A stretch of DNA of 64,000 bases. It comes from Artemia franciscana (Eukaryota; Arthropoda; Branchiopoda; Anostraca; Artemiidae). Shown in pieces: positions 24,000-35,589 of this stretch. The notes under the pieces were generated by a model. It saw only the letters and a list, made by a program, of their open reading frames with translations. It searched no databases and was not told the origin of the DNA. The translations under genes were made by a program, and so were the position numbers. Within the stretch, counting starts at the first letter, position 1, and each line of letters opens with the position of its first letter. The DNA lies in the NCBI RefSeq assembly GCF_032884065.1, contig NW_027062618.1, positions 831,362-895,361 on the forward strand, given 5' to 3'.

Positions 24000-24170
24000 T
24001 AGATTTATCATGACAACTCTATTCTGGGAGACCTGGCCCTGTTCTCATGCTTTCCCCTGTAGATCAAAGTTGGCAACTTTAGGTGTTCCTCAACCTACAG
24101 GTGTTGAGGTTGTTTGAAAGCTTAGTAGCTCTTCTTCAGATTCTCTCCAGTGCGTGTTTGTCCATTTATA
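24000..24170. repeat. detached copy of the 165-bp unit with its leader
   Basis: Repeats the leader sequence seen before the array ('gacaactctattctgggaga', 'ctttcccctgtagat') and about two thirds of a unit, ending at 'ccagtgcgtgtttgtcca'. Leader plus partial unit suggests a segmental duplication or the other end of a larger element. Confidence 0.85.
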
Positions 24171-25369
24171 GTAGCGGTGGTTAAATATTAACCCAAATTC
24201 TTATAAAGACTTCTTATTTATCTCATAGGCAATCTATTAAAACTAGAACAATCTCAGCTTAAGAAATGTACTTAAAATATAAAAGCCAACAGTGAACTAA
24301 ATTGTAATTGATCACTTTAGTACAACTGGTACTATGGGTCAATGTTAAAAAAAGCTGCTTACATGATACCATTATCTAATATTGTTTTAAGTATTTATAA
24401 TAAGTTATTCTTCCTCTTATAATATTAGGGGTAATATAGTGTTGCTGTTGTTCTGTTAGCTATAATCCAATCTGAATAAGTTGTAGATTCGAAAGCTAAA
24501 TTTTAATTTTGGTTCATGAATAAATGCATGAAATTTGTTTGGAAACCCTTTTCTTGACCTCTTGTGTAAGCTTTAATGTACATACACACAAAGGTAGATC
24601 CAGGGCTGGGGAAAGGGAGGGGGCGTATTGCAACATTTTTGATTGTCTTTTTTGGTCTTGCTGCTTACCAAGGGAAGGGAAATGGGGCCAACCATAACCT
24701 GGATCTACCCCTGCCTATGCACATAGGAAAGGGGTAAGTGACACCATTGAAATATGTGTATGGGCATACTGTGCAATAGTACATGTAAAATATGCACAGT
24801 AAAATACTTTGCGTAGTACATTTTATATTGAAACCCAAATAGGCACATCTTGGGTCTATCACAATACCAGAACTATTTGTACTGAATTTAAAATCCACTT
24901 TGCAAATATAAGGTCATATAACCTTTAATTACAGCACCAAGACATATGATTAAAAAAAAACATATCTGCAGACAAGGAGGGAGGGATAACTCTTGTAAGA
25001 TAAGTTTGAAGGCTCCTTCTCAGGAGCCTTCCCATATTATGGGAAACCCAGCCCATATTATCAAGCTGGTCTATATGAACCAGTACTTGAAGGAAAGCTT
25101 TGAAAAAACACAAGCATTTTGACTGGCCAAATTTGTATCTGACACACTTTTGATTCTTCAGAGATGTAACCATACTATTACAGTAACTAGAAATACATGC
25201 AGGGTAGTTCCATTCTAACTTAACTAACTCAACTATGACTAGTTGCCTCACATGCTCTTTTTTCCCGAGGTCCCCTCCCCTCCTTCCCACAGCTCTGGAT
25301 CAAGATTTTGAGGTACATATTTCAGCAAGAATGAAAAGTTAAAGATATATTTCTTTGGAAGGGACATGA
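24171..25369. other. no gene recognised; short inverted-repeat element at 24592-24712
   Basis: AT-rich. At 24592-24712 a block of about 120 bp is bounded by 'gtagatccaggg' and its complement 'acctggatctaccc', resembling a small terminal-inverted-repeat element. Nothing else recognised. Confidence 0.4.
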
Positions 25370-25545
25370 TCCGTCAGGGCTATATCCAGATTATTTGTTC
25401 AGGGGCAGGGTTTACAAAAAAAACTTTAAAAACGCGTCAAGAATTTATTTATATGCATTTTTGTTATATTTTTATAAGATGGGTAAACATTTTAAGGGGG
25501 ATTCAAATCTCCTACAACCCCCCTCCCCTGAACTCAGCCTTGCAA
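25370..25545 (+). mobile_element. family 3 short element (MITE-like)
   Basis: About 170-bp element that starts 'gggctatatccaga' and ends 'ctgaactcagcct', an imperfect terminal inverted repeat (consensus GGCCATATCCAG and its complement). Core words are 'acaaaaaaaactttaaaaac' and 'ttgttatatttttataag'. G-rich at the left, C-rich at the right, non-coding. Other copies are at 28.8, 39.1, 41.3, 42.8, 53.3 and 56.2 kb. Confidence 0.7.
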
Positions 25546-25980
25546 GCCATGCAGCTCCATAAGCCAAGGCTCCAGATCTGCATTAATACAGTAGTATTGG
25601 TTAAGTAAAGAGTGTATTGTCTGCCATTTATTAATTATTTGTTATGTTCAGCACTTCTTATAGAAGGGATATTTCTTGATATTCGGGAGTATGGTCAGAG
25701 TTTGAAACTTGTAATGTCTATTTTGTGTTCCAAAAGTGATTGGAGGTTAACCAGCCTCAGTTCCATGCCTTTTAATGATTCTGTTTGACCCATGACTCCC
25801 AATGGGGTTTTAATCAAAATTTGAGATGGCCATTTCGCTTACAATGACTGAAAAGTAAAAAAAAAAAATCCTTGGGAGGAAATCAAACCATGCAGTTCCA
25901 TAGCCAACCTCAGATCTGAATCTTTGCAGTAGTATTGACTAAGTAAAGAGTGGCGTGTCTGCCATTTGTTATTTGATCTG
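25545..25980. repeat. diverged direct repeat pair of about 90 bp
   Basis: 25545-25635 and 25884-25975 share 'ccatgcag.tccata', 'cagatctg', 'cagtagtattg' and 'aagtaaagagtg', then 'tctgccattt'. Old direct duplication; function unknown. Confidence 0.75.
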
Positions 25981-26014
25981 CTTGTCACTTTGTGGAAAGT
26001 TTATTTGCGAAATT

Positions 26015-27810
26015 TTTATGGTACTTGGTATTAACCAAGTGACATATAGCAATCGCCAATTCTGTCGGTCTGTCTGCCTGTCGGTCTAGCGGTCCCGGTT
26101 TTGCTACTTTAGGCACTTCCAGGTAAGCTAGGAGAATGAAATTTGGCAAGCGTATCAGGGACCGGACCAGATAAAGTTAGAAATAGTCTTTTTCCCGATT
26201 TGACCATCTGGGGGGGGGGGGGGGTGGGGGGGCCCGTTAATTCACAAAAAATAGAAAAAATGAAGTATTTTTAACTTATGAGCGGGTGGTTGGATCTTAA
26301 TGGAATTTGATGTTTGGAATGATATTGTGTCTCAGAGCTCTTATTTTAAATCCCGACCGGATCTGATGACTTTGGGGGGAGTTGGAGGGGGGAAACCTAA
26401 AGCCCCGGTTTTGCTACTTTAGGCACTTCCAGGTAAGCTAGGACAATGAAATTTGGCAAGCGTATCCGGGACCGAACCAGATTAAATTAGAAATAGTCAT
26501 TTTCCCGATTTGACCATCTGGGGGGGGGAAGTGGGGGGCCGGTTAATTCAGAAAAATGAAGTATTTTTAACTAATGAGCGGGTGATCGGATCTTAATGAA
26601 ATTTGATGTTTGGAATGATATTGTGTCTCAGAGCTCTTATTTTAAATCCCGACCGGATCTGATGACATTGGGGGGAGTTGGAGGGGGGGAACCTAAAATC
26701 TTGGAAAACACTTAGAGTGGAGGGATCAGGATGAAACTTGATGGGAATAATAAGCGCAAGTCCCAGATACATGATTGACATAATCGGAACTGATTCGCTC
26801 TCTTTGGGGTAGTTGGGGTGGGGAGTAATTCTTAAAAATTAGAAAAAATGAGGTATTTTCAAATTACGAATGGGTGATCGGATCCCAATGAAATTTGATG
26901 TTTAGAAGGATATCGTGTCTTAGAGCTCTTATTTTAAATCCCGACCGGATCTGGTGACGTGGGTGGGGAATTGGGAGGGGGAAACCTAAAACTTGGAAAA
27001 CACTTAGAGTGGAGGGATCGGGATGAAACATGGTGGGAAAAATAAACACAAGTCCTAGATAGATGATTGACATAAACGGAACGGATCCGCTCTCTTTGGG
27101 GTAGTTGGGGGGGGGGGGGTATTTCTGAAAAATTAAAAAAATGAGGTATTTTTAACTTACGAACGGGTGATCGGATCTCAATGAAATTTGATATTTAGAA
27201 GGATATCGTGGCTCAGAGCTCTTATTTTAAACCCGACCGGATCTGGTGACATTGGGGGGGGGGGGAGTTGGGAGGGGGAAACCTAAAACTTGGAAAACAC
27301 TTAGAGTGGAGGGATTGGGATGAAACCTGGTGGAAAAAAACACGAGTTCTAGATACATGATTGACATAACCAGAACGGATCCGCTCTCTTTGGGGTAGTT
27401 GGGGGGGGGGGGGGGTTAATTCTGAAAAATTAGAAAAAATGAGGCATTTTTAACTTACGAACGGGTGATTGGATCTCCATGAAATTTGATATTTAGAAGG
27501 ATATCGTGTCTCAAAGCTCTTATTTTAAATCCTGACAGGATCTGGTGACATTGGGGAAAGTTTGGGGTGGGGAAACCTAAAATGATGGAAAACGCTTAGA
27601 TTGGAGGGATTGGGATGAAACTTGGTTGGAAAAATAAGCAGAAGTCTTGCATACGTGATTTACATAATTGGAACGGATTGGCTAAATTGGGGGGGGGGGG
27701 GGTAATTCTGAAAAATAAGAAAAAATGACGTATTTTTAACTTACGAAGGAGTGATCGGATCTTCATGACAGTTCATATTTAGAAGGACCTCGTAACTCAG
27801 ATATCTTATG
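26015..27810 (+). repeat. family 2 element, about six tandem units of 295 bp
   Basis: Starts with the hairpin 'acttggtattaaccaagt' followed by 'gacatatagc' and a 'tctgtcggtctgtctgcc' run. Then come about six tandem units of roughly 295 bp, marked by 'gggtgatcggatct' near 26280, 26577, 26870, 27163, 27457 and 27745. Each unit contains two long G runs after 'tttgaccatctg' or 'ctctttggggtagtt', plus 'ggatgaaacttggtggga'. The far terminal block found in other copies is missing, so this copy is truncated on the right. Confidence 0.9.
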
Positions 27811-28099
27811 AATGTGTTTTTGGGCTTCAGTGGATATAATCCATCCAGCCCCTAGGAGAATGATCCCTTATTAGCCTAGGTACTAGGCCCTTACATTTTA
27901 TTAGAAAGGTTGGCATATTGCATCTTTGTACAATTAGAACCATGCAAATAGTTTAAATTAATGGTGTTGGAGGCACAAATTGAGCCTTTGACTTATTCAG
28001 CCCCCTCCTTCCCCCACCTCAAATATTTAGCAGAAAGGTAGCCATATTGTAGATTTTGAAAGTGGAACCATTCAAGGATGCCTAGTCTTCGAGTCAAAC

Positions 28100-28420
28100 A
28101 AGTCCAAGTTGTGAACTGATTTGGTGAAAAACGAGCTAAGATCTGACTTAGCATAATAACGAGTCAAGTTTTGACTTGGTGCGAAAGTGAGGTAAGTCGA
28201 GGTTGTAAGGTTTTGTTAATTTTAAGAAGAGATAAGTCTTAAATCAGCGAAAACGAGAATTAAGAAAAGCAATGATTAGGTACATGGTAGATTAGGTACA
28301 TAAGTGAGCTAAGTCAGTACAAAAGAAGCTAAGTCCTGACACTGTTTGAAACGATTCCAGTCTTGAATCAGTATAAAAGTGAGATAGGTCCTGATTTGTT
28401 GCAAAAACCTATTGTGTAAA
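28100..28420. repeat. degenerate tandem repeat, 'gctaagtc' motif
   Basis: Irregular repeats of about 40-50 bp carrying 'gagctaagtc.tgacttggt' variants followed by 'gcaaaaacgag'. Very diverged; the period cannot be fixed by eye. Confidence 0.6.
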
Positions 28421-28574
28421 GGCGCATTAGTCTGTAGCTCGTGCACAATCCGTGATGGACTTCCCCTCATAATTTCTTTATGTGTGTGTAGTAGTGGTGG
28501 ACGGATTTTAAGTAAGACCGCTCATGATCAAAACCCAACTAATCAGTAGAGATCAGATGACTTTGGAAAATCAC

Positions 28575-28800
28575 TGTTGCTAAATAAGATAGTGTCCTTT
28601 TTGGCCAACCGTAGGCTAAACAGAAAACAGGTCATTCACGGTTAGGGTGGGAGGATGTCATAAAGAAATATTTAAAGGAAATGGGAACTTCCTGCGTGGG
28701 TCTAAAGAGGGAGGCTTTGAATAGATTGGGATGGAGGAGGAGTGTGCGTAGCTGTGTCGGCCTCAGGCGGCTTGGTGCTCTGATGAGTTGTTTGAAGTAG
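28575..28800 (+). pseudogene. RTE-type retrotransposon, 3' end with (TAG)n tail
   Basis: Frame fragments read LKEMGTS, LKREALNRLGWRRSVRSC and LRRLGALMSC, the C-terminus of the RTE-type element. It ends in 'gtagtagtagtagaagtag', a microsatellite tail marking the true 3' end. 5'-truncated, the usual fate of target-primed insertions. A family 3 element follows immediately. Confidence 0.8.
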
Positions 28801-28814
28801 TAGTAGTAGAAGTA

Positions 28815-28962
28815 GTTTGTCCGACTGAAAACATCCCTGCCTGACATTTTTGTCTTGCTCGTAAAAAAGTAATAAATATAGATATAAACAAATTTTGGCT
28901 GCGTTTTTAAAAGTTTTTGCACCCCTCCTCCCAAACAGAAGCTCCGGATATGGCCTTGATGT
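28815..28962 (-). mobile_element. family 3 short element, reverse orientation
   Basis: Reverse copy: begins near 'gtccgactgaaaacatccct', includes 'gtttttaaaagtttttgc', ends 'ccggatatggccttg'. Abuts the RTE tail. Confidence 0.65.
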
Positions 28963-29046
28963 ATTTGTAGTATTTATTAATACTGTTTAGATAATGCAAA
29001 CTTATATTATGTCTCCTCTTTTTCGCAACCATTTCCTTGCCTTTTC

Positions 29047-29345
29047 AAACAGTTCGTAATGGCAAACTGTAAGTAAGGAGCGACTAGGCCCCATAGTGAC
29101 CAAAACTTGAAAAAAGACTTTTAGATAATAATTAAAACGTCAAAAGATTTGGCTTTTTATGCTGATTCCAAATAAATTAAATTTCATTAAGTTTGATGTT
29201 CCTATTGAAAAGCTAGGAGCTAAAGAACATTTGCCTGATTTTAGAAAAAGGGGAGAAATACCCTCCAAAATTCAGATGATTCTAATGAAAATTATACCTT
29301 TAAACTCAATATCAAAGAACCCCTCTGTAGAGGCCTAAATTTTTA
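29047..29345 (+). repeat. family 1 repeat, 5' fragment
   Basis: Begins 'aacagttcgtaatggcaaac', then 'aaggagcgac', 'atagtgaccaaaac' and 'attaagtttgatg', a diverged copy of the first 300 bp of the family. The start hairpin is partly lost. Confidence 0.7.
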
Positions 29346-30427
29346 TTATAACTTGCACTCATGATGTAGGTGCAACCTAGTAAGAAAAAAAAAACTCAGC
29401 CCACACTAATCGAAAATTTAAAAACGCTTTTTGAAAAAAAACTGTCAAAGAGAGAAAAATTGCCGTTTGTAGCTGATTCAGGAATGGTAACTATTATTCC
29501 GAATAGTTGAAATTGTAAAATGTTATTTCGAAAACAAATTAACCAGCAGCCTATTTTGAAAAAGAGTGTGAAATCCCTCGAAACTGCTACGGATCGAAGC
29601 TAAAAGTGCACTATTGGAACCGCCATTGTCGACAACCCCATTTAGGAAGCTTACAGCGCGCCCCCCCCACCTTGAACAACAAGAATAATCTATTTTTTGC
29701 ATCAGTAGTACTAATATGTCCTCTTTTTATCCTACTTCTTTTTTCCCATTTAAAAGTTGCGCGTTGTTATTTCAAAATGGCTGTAAACTAATTTATTTAT
29801 TGCTGACTGTTTAAAAATTTTCCTATTGTCTTTTTCTGTTCTAAGATAGGCTCATCGTTATTCATTTTTAATATTGGAGAACTTTTTGGAATCTTGATAT
29901 TTATCAACGCACTTGCCCCATGTATCTCTTCTAGAACTTTATTGGAAGTACATTTCCTATTTCCCAGTTGTTAGATTCTTGTGACGTTGGTCTCTCTGTT
30001 CTAGTTGATTTTGTAAGACTTCCAAATATGCTAAGTTCTTTTTTTCTGAATTCCTTCTTGTGCGATAAGGAAGTAAGAAATAGAAGGAATTGATTGCAAT
30101 ATCAGTTTTTCGTATTCTTCCTTGATAATTAATGTGGTTGAATCAGTGTTATTTTTTCCTCTATTTTTGGCTTGGATTCAAATGATGATCGTATATTATT
30201 GGTAATGTTTTGTGTGTGTTTTTTTAGATTTTTTTTTTTGTATTTTAATATTCACGTACCGAAAATAAACCCGGACGTAGAGGTGGAGGAAAATGAATTA
30301 CCTCCTTTCCCTTGGATTGTTTAGGAGGACCCTGTGAAAATCTGATCTTAAGCTGGGCTAGTTGTCCCCTCCTGTGTGTGGTATTTTTTGGTAGGGATTA
30401 CTTATCTCTTTTTTTTTCGCTTTATAG
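29346..30427. other. no gene recognised; shared repeat at 29405-29530
   Basis: 29405-29530 is the forward partner of the repeat at 21050-21180. The rest is AT-rich with no recognisable gene. It ends in the pyrimidine-rich 'ctctttttttttcgctttatag'. Confidence 0.4.
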
Positions 30428-30662
30428 AAGAGCCTTTCTTTGTAGTGTGAAAGTGTCCATCAGTGTTATCTCCCATCCAGAGAACCCCACCAGCCAGCTT
30501 CAGACCAACCCGGGCAGCAAGGCTGGTCACGCGGAAGAGAGTGGCGAGTCGCCCACCACACAACAACCATCAGTGGCAAGTGGTAACATATCCCCGTATC
30601 TAGGAACTTCTCTATCCCACCTCCAAATGTCTCACAGTGATGCTTTCTCGTGCCACGAGTAG
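30428..30662 (+). CDS. candidate terminal coding exon, unrecognised
   Basis: An open stretch that is far more GC-rich than its surroundings. It follows a strong acceptor (pyrimidine run ending 'ctttatag'); a second acceptor 18 bases later ('tttgtag') gives the same phase. The reading ends at TAG 30660-30662. The residues are Ser/Thr/Gln/Pro-rich (ISHPENPTSQLQTNPGSKAG, then EESGESPTTQQPSVASGN, then LSHLQMSHSDAFSCHE), typical of a disordered C-terminal tail. No homologue is recognised and no nearby AATAAA was seen, so it could still be chance or non-coding exon. Confidence 0.35.
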
Positions 30663-31285
30663 CGCTTAATATATCCAGGGATTGAACCCTCGTTGATGAA
30701 TCTTGCTGTCATTACTGGCTTCAGTCCATTCAATCTTCGCAGCATATTCCAAAAAATACCCCGCCTCATGGCCAGAAACTGGAAAGGGTGACCAGTGGTT
30801 GGATTGTAACTGAAATTAGCACTAATAGGCCCCTATTCCAGTGAAATCAATTCACAAAACTGAGGGAGGGGGAGGGAAAAAAATGTATTTCTGAAAATCT
30901 GGTGTATAAATTTATCTTTTTTTTCAATTTATTCAATTAAGACACCAATAGGGCATTTTCAATGAAATCACCCAAACAACATAGTTTTCAAAATCCAGGG
31001 TGTGGAGGCAAAAAATTCAAGGGGACATATGCCCCTTCCTAATCGGCGCCACTGCCCTAGAAATGCCTGCTGCTCTCGGCACCGCTAGGAGAAGCTTGGC
31101 ACCACCACCTGTTCTGGGGACTCTCACATGTGTGTCGTATGCTTTCTTTTAACTATACTACGATGTTCCTGCGGCTCTCCGAACTAGCCCATCTCTTGCC
31201 TCTGATCAGTCTTTATATCATCTTCATGATTCGGGGAACATTTCTATCCCATTAATCCCGTCAGCCAGAACAAACTTCAATCTGT
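30663..31285. other. no gene recognised; diverged repeat pair
   Basis: Two diverged segments near 30815-30900 and 30950-31020 share a 'caatgaaatca' word and a following G-rich block. They end in 'cggcgccactgcc'. Possible old short interspersed element; not classified. Confidence 0.3.
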
Positions 31286-31606
31286 ATTTATGTATTTTAC
31301 CGCCAACACTCAAGCTCACGCTGTGTAAAACTCGACAACAAACCGGTTCTATATGTCTTTATTAAGAAACAATTAGCTTACGTTGAGTGGAAAACAAGTG
31401 GCAGGTGACAGAATAGATTTAATTGTATAATTTTGGCTATATTTTTTCACATTGGGGGGGGGTAAGTTTTGTTAGCTTAGTTCCCCCCTCCCCTTAATTT
31501 GCAAATATATAGCCCAAATGTGTTTTTAAAGTATTATATTTTCATCATGTCATTAGGATTAACCTAACTTCACTTCTTGAGTGTTGGCGGTATAATACAT
31601 AAGTAC
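31286..31606. mobile_element. terminal-inverted-repeat element of about 320 bp
   Basis: Left end 'ttatgtattttaccgccaac' followed by 'actcaag' is matched in reverse complement by 'cttgagtgttggcggtat' and 'aatacataa' at 31577-31604, giving arms of about 28 bp. The interior contains 'aaccggttcta', 'aattagcttacg' and a G-run/C-run palindrome around 31450-31500. A relative lies at 34849-35300. Non-coding; target duplication not resolved. Confidence 0.7.
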
Positions 31607-33530
31607 CCTTCACTCCCCTGGCTGCCTGTCGTACTTTTTGGAATACTCTTTATGTCAGCTAAAGTGTGTCACTCGTTTGGTACATAACAATTAGAAAACA
31701 TAAACTAACATACAAACAGACATGAAAATAAAGAGTTATAAAAAGAACTTGACTTCTTAGTCACCTTTTGTTCTTTTTCTTTTCTTCCTGTTCTATTTAT
31801 CATTTATATTTCTATTCCTTTCGAAAATAATTTTCAAGTCATTGAAAAAAAAAACCTTTTACGCCTTCTAGCTTGATTTTTTTTTTGGTATTGGGTCCCG
31901 TTGGCCCAGTAACGGACGTTATAATTTTAAAGCCCTTTGGAAAAAGTTTGCTGTTGGCCTTTTTGTTCCGCTTGACTTTGGACTGAACGGCTATTGGTTT
32001 TCTATCTTTCCCTCTCCCACAAAACGAATCCCCTCTCTCCCAAAATCGCCATGACAGATAACAAGAAGTCAAGGTTTTGACGGGCAGATCCTATGAGATT
32101 TGAAAGGCAATTTAATTGTGGTGCCTATTTAAGTAGTATCGTTAGTCATGTGCTACACTAATTGATGACATCTGTTCTTTAATGCATGTCGTATTGCCCA
32201 ACTTGAAACCGGTGTATGTACTATATTTAGTTGTTGTGTTTTAGTTGTTTTAATATCCATAATCATTTTTGCGTTGGATTAAATCTGGAAGTTTTAACAA
32301 ATCTGTGATGTATAGAAATTCACTTTTCGTATTGTAGATATGGTAATGTTGATTGTTCAAGTGTTCGAATTTAAATGCATTTCGCCATGATATTGATCTT
32401 AATGATTATACGTGGAAATAGTTTGGCCAAAACCTGCACATCTTTTGTATTCTTACCCCCTCCCCCCGCTGCGTGGATCTGTGAAACCAGGTACCTCCTG
32501 TCCCTTGGACTCGGTCATGAGCGGAGGCCATTTATCTGGGCCAGTGTTTCTCTGCATATGTGCTGTGGCAGGCCAGTATTTCTTGTGAGATGCTAAATGT
32601 GCCACAAGAGTTTTTGCCAATTCATAATAACTGTATATGATCTTTTACATTGAAATAGTTGGTATATTTTCGATCTCGTGTCGCTTGTGTCTTTTAGGCA
32701 AACATTTAGAGAGAACCTCGTAAAAATATATTTGAGCTATAGAAGAAGAAGAAGATAGCAGAAGAAGATATTTTAAGCTTTTTTTCCCCTGTGAAAGAAC
32801 ATTATGTCAATCTTTGCATACACGAATGCCCCAAAAATGTTTTGCCTTACTAAGGAATTTATATCACTTTTGCACCAAGAAAATCCAATATTTTAAGCAT
32901 CACTGATTCTTCGCAGAGAATTCTTCACTGATTCTTCCCAGTTTCAGGACTTGCAGGCAAAATATGTTGATTTATAAGAACCGAGTTATCCCAATGGTTG
33001 ATTTCAACACATTTTCACCAGTTGATTAATTTTGCCGAATTTTACGACGGCAAAACTCATTATTTCATATCTAAGTGCGTTGCTTTTCTAAGTGAAAGGG
33101 GCTAAAACACCTCATATACCTGAGCATAGAGGTGTTTAAAAAAAAAAAATGTGTTTCAAATTTCGCTTTATGATGAAGTTTAGCGGCCTTTATGACGTTT
33201 TATAATTCAATTTTTGTTGGACCTGCTCGAAACTCTCTTAATCTAAGCGTTTCATCGAAAAATATCACGACATTTTGATCTAAAATTGAAGTCATCTTGA
33301 GAAAAGCCAACACGGTCGGAATGTGAAAAAAATTATTCGCTGCTTTTAGAACGTGAATCAACCTCAGTCGAAAGAATATTTCCAATGATTTATAAACGCT
33401 GTGGATGAACTTGTAAATCCTAATTAAAATGTTGCTTCGCTTTCAGTTAACGAATATGAATGTTTTATAGACCTGTATGTAATTTGCATGATGCAAAACT
33501 TGACTTTAACAGAAAAAGAGCTCATTGATT
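31607..33530. other. no gene recognised; GC-richer patch at 32455-32600
   Basis: Mostly AT-rich. The patch at 32455-32600 has higher GC and open frames on both strands but no recognisable protein, and I could not pick a consistent exon. A short 'agaagaagaagat' run lies near 32745. Confidence 0.35.
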
Positions 33531-34312
33531 TGATGGACGGCTCAGACGGCGTTCGTAAAGTTTGTAAAGTCGTTCGCAAGGTTCGTAAAGTTGCTTCGTT
33601 AACCTCCCGTAAACCTTTACGCGAGCAAGCATTAAAGTTAAACTTTGGTTAACTTTTTTCTTAAAGCTCATAAAGTTGACCAATAGGAAAGAGTTCCAGA
33701 GCAAAACTTTTAAACAAATTTTGATATGTGGAATCAGGAAACTGAAGATATGCTGATTTCTCTTGTCCGAGAAATGCCTGTCATATACCAGTCTCCTCAA
33801 GGACTTCAATATTTTGCACTAACTATCTAGGGTGCTATGGGACTGAATTCTTGCCAGGATTTTTAGCACCACTGTCAACTTCACAAGAAGTTGACAACTT
33901 CACAAGAAGTAGCCTATGCTGATTTCTCTTGTCCGAGAAATGCCTGTCATATACCAGTCTCCTCAAGGACTTCAATATGTTGCACTAACTATCTAGGGTG
34001 CTATGGGACTGAATTCTTGCCAGGATTTTTAGCACCACTGTCAACTTCACAAGAAAATAGGAAAAACCAGGGAATCTTGATCCTGATAACAGAATATGTA
34101 ACAAGCCCTTATGCCTCATTAAACTGTACTCACGCCCCAAGCTCCTTATTTCTTCTAGACTTTTTCTCAGAAATACCAAATGCTTCAGAAATTTGAATAG
34201 TTTGCTGCTCAAAATGCATGTAAAGTACAAGGCTCGTATGAGCAGTGAACACTTTACGGAAACACACTTTGCGAACGACTTTACGAACTTTACGAACACC
34301 GTCTGAGTCGTC
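33531..34312. mobile_element. terminal-inverted-repeat element with 'gttcgtaaag' ends
   Basis: Left end 'gacggctcagacggcgttcg' then 'taaagt' is repeated in reverse complement at 34268-34312, about 45 bp of inverted repeat. Sub-terminal 'gttcgtaaag' words occur several times, as in transposase-binding arrays of DNA transposons. The interior holds a 166-bp tandem duplication (33751 and 33917 both start 'tgctgatttctcttgtccga'). No transposase is seen; target duplication not resolved. Confidence 0.65.
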
Positions 34313-34848
34313 TTTGAGAATCTTCATTCTTCCACAATCTTTTGCAATATAAGTTTGAAGAAATTTTGGTCCCCTGCCGAAAATTTGTATTGTAAATTCA
34401 GCTTGAAAGCGATTGAAATTATTCTGCCCTTTGTTTGGTCTGCAGAATCGACTGTAGAAATCAAATCCTAAAGGAAAAAAAAAGACTTGAAAGTCGTTAC
34501 ACATTTGTCTGGCTTTGACTTTATTCAACATAATGAACAAAATATATACCATTGCAGACATAAATCATTATGCTAAGGAAAAAAAAAATACTAACGTTTA
34601 GCGTTTACCTACGTAAACATTCCTAGAGGCGTTCTAAACTAATAACTTAATTTTAAGAAATACCTAAATAAATATTCCTCGAAGCATCCTAAACTAATTA
34701 ATTTAATTAAAAAAAGGCGACCAGGAAAATTCGATTATATTTAATTTGCTGAAGAAAACAGGATCAGCTTTTTCATTGAATTAAGTTGTGAGATCTTATT
34801 GATCGCTTTTTCTGAATAACACTATATTAGCACACTATAATAGTAAAC

Positions 34849-35300
34849 ACTCGAGAATTTGTATCGTAAAAATAAAACAATAACCGGTTCTCACGGTCTT
34901 TATACTAGCCAATTAGCTTCGGCTCGGTGGAAAACTTCATTGTAGCTATATTTCAGTTAAATATCAATGCTTAGAACAAACTCGAGCTATATATTTGCAC
35001 ATTGGGGGATGGGGGGTAAAGGTAGCGGGTCAAGCAGATGGTAAACGCCGGCTCCCTCCCTCCTTTAAAAGCTGGATAAACATATTATCTAAAAACTATT
35101 TAACTACCTGTATAAAAATGGAAAGAAACATGTAAATCTTTTTAATAAAATTTTTATGAATATTATAAAATAAGAGCTTGTATTATAAAAGTGTTTTCTG
35201 ATAGCAACCCCTTTTCTCTTGTGATTTCACAAATTAACTCCACTATTCAGAGGGCATAATTTAATTCTCTTTTATTTGTCCAGCTGCTAATAATTATTTA
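34849..35300. mobile_element. relative of the 31.3-kb terminal-inverted-repeat element
   Basis: Shares 'cactcgagaa', 'aaccggttct', 'gtctttata', 'aattagcttcg' and 'ggtggaaaac' in the same order with 31300-31400, then a G-rich to C-rich palindrome-like middle ('cacattgggggatgggggg' and 'ctccctccctcc'). The right end is unclear. Confidence 0.5.
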
Positions 35301-35589
35301 TTGTGTCCTAATTTAGGTTTCAGTGGGTTGTCTGGAAAAAGAGTAGTAATATATTATTTAGTTCTTTTGCAGTAATTTTAGGATTATTGAGAGAGTCAAC
35401 AAACTCAAATTTAGCATAAGAAATAATTATAGACCGCAAAGTTTAGGAAGCTTATATTGACCTTATTTAAAATTAACTAAAAAAAAAAAGAAGAAAAATC
35501 AAAAGGACTGACCTCTAATGTATTGTTGATTGAGAATTTACACCTGACAAGTCGCGAAGGATTCACGATCATACGGGAGGCATGGCAAG

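Noticed and set aside
34130..34561. 143-codon minus-strand frame with GVRKVRKVVRKV
   Set aside because: The basic repeat is the GTTCGTAAAG array of a transposon end; the frame crosses the element boundary.
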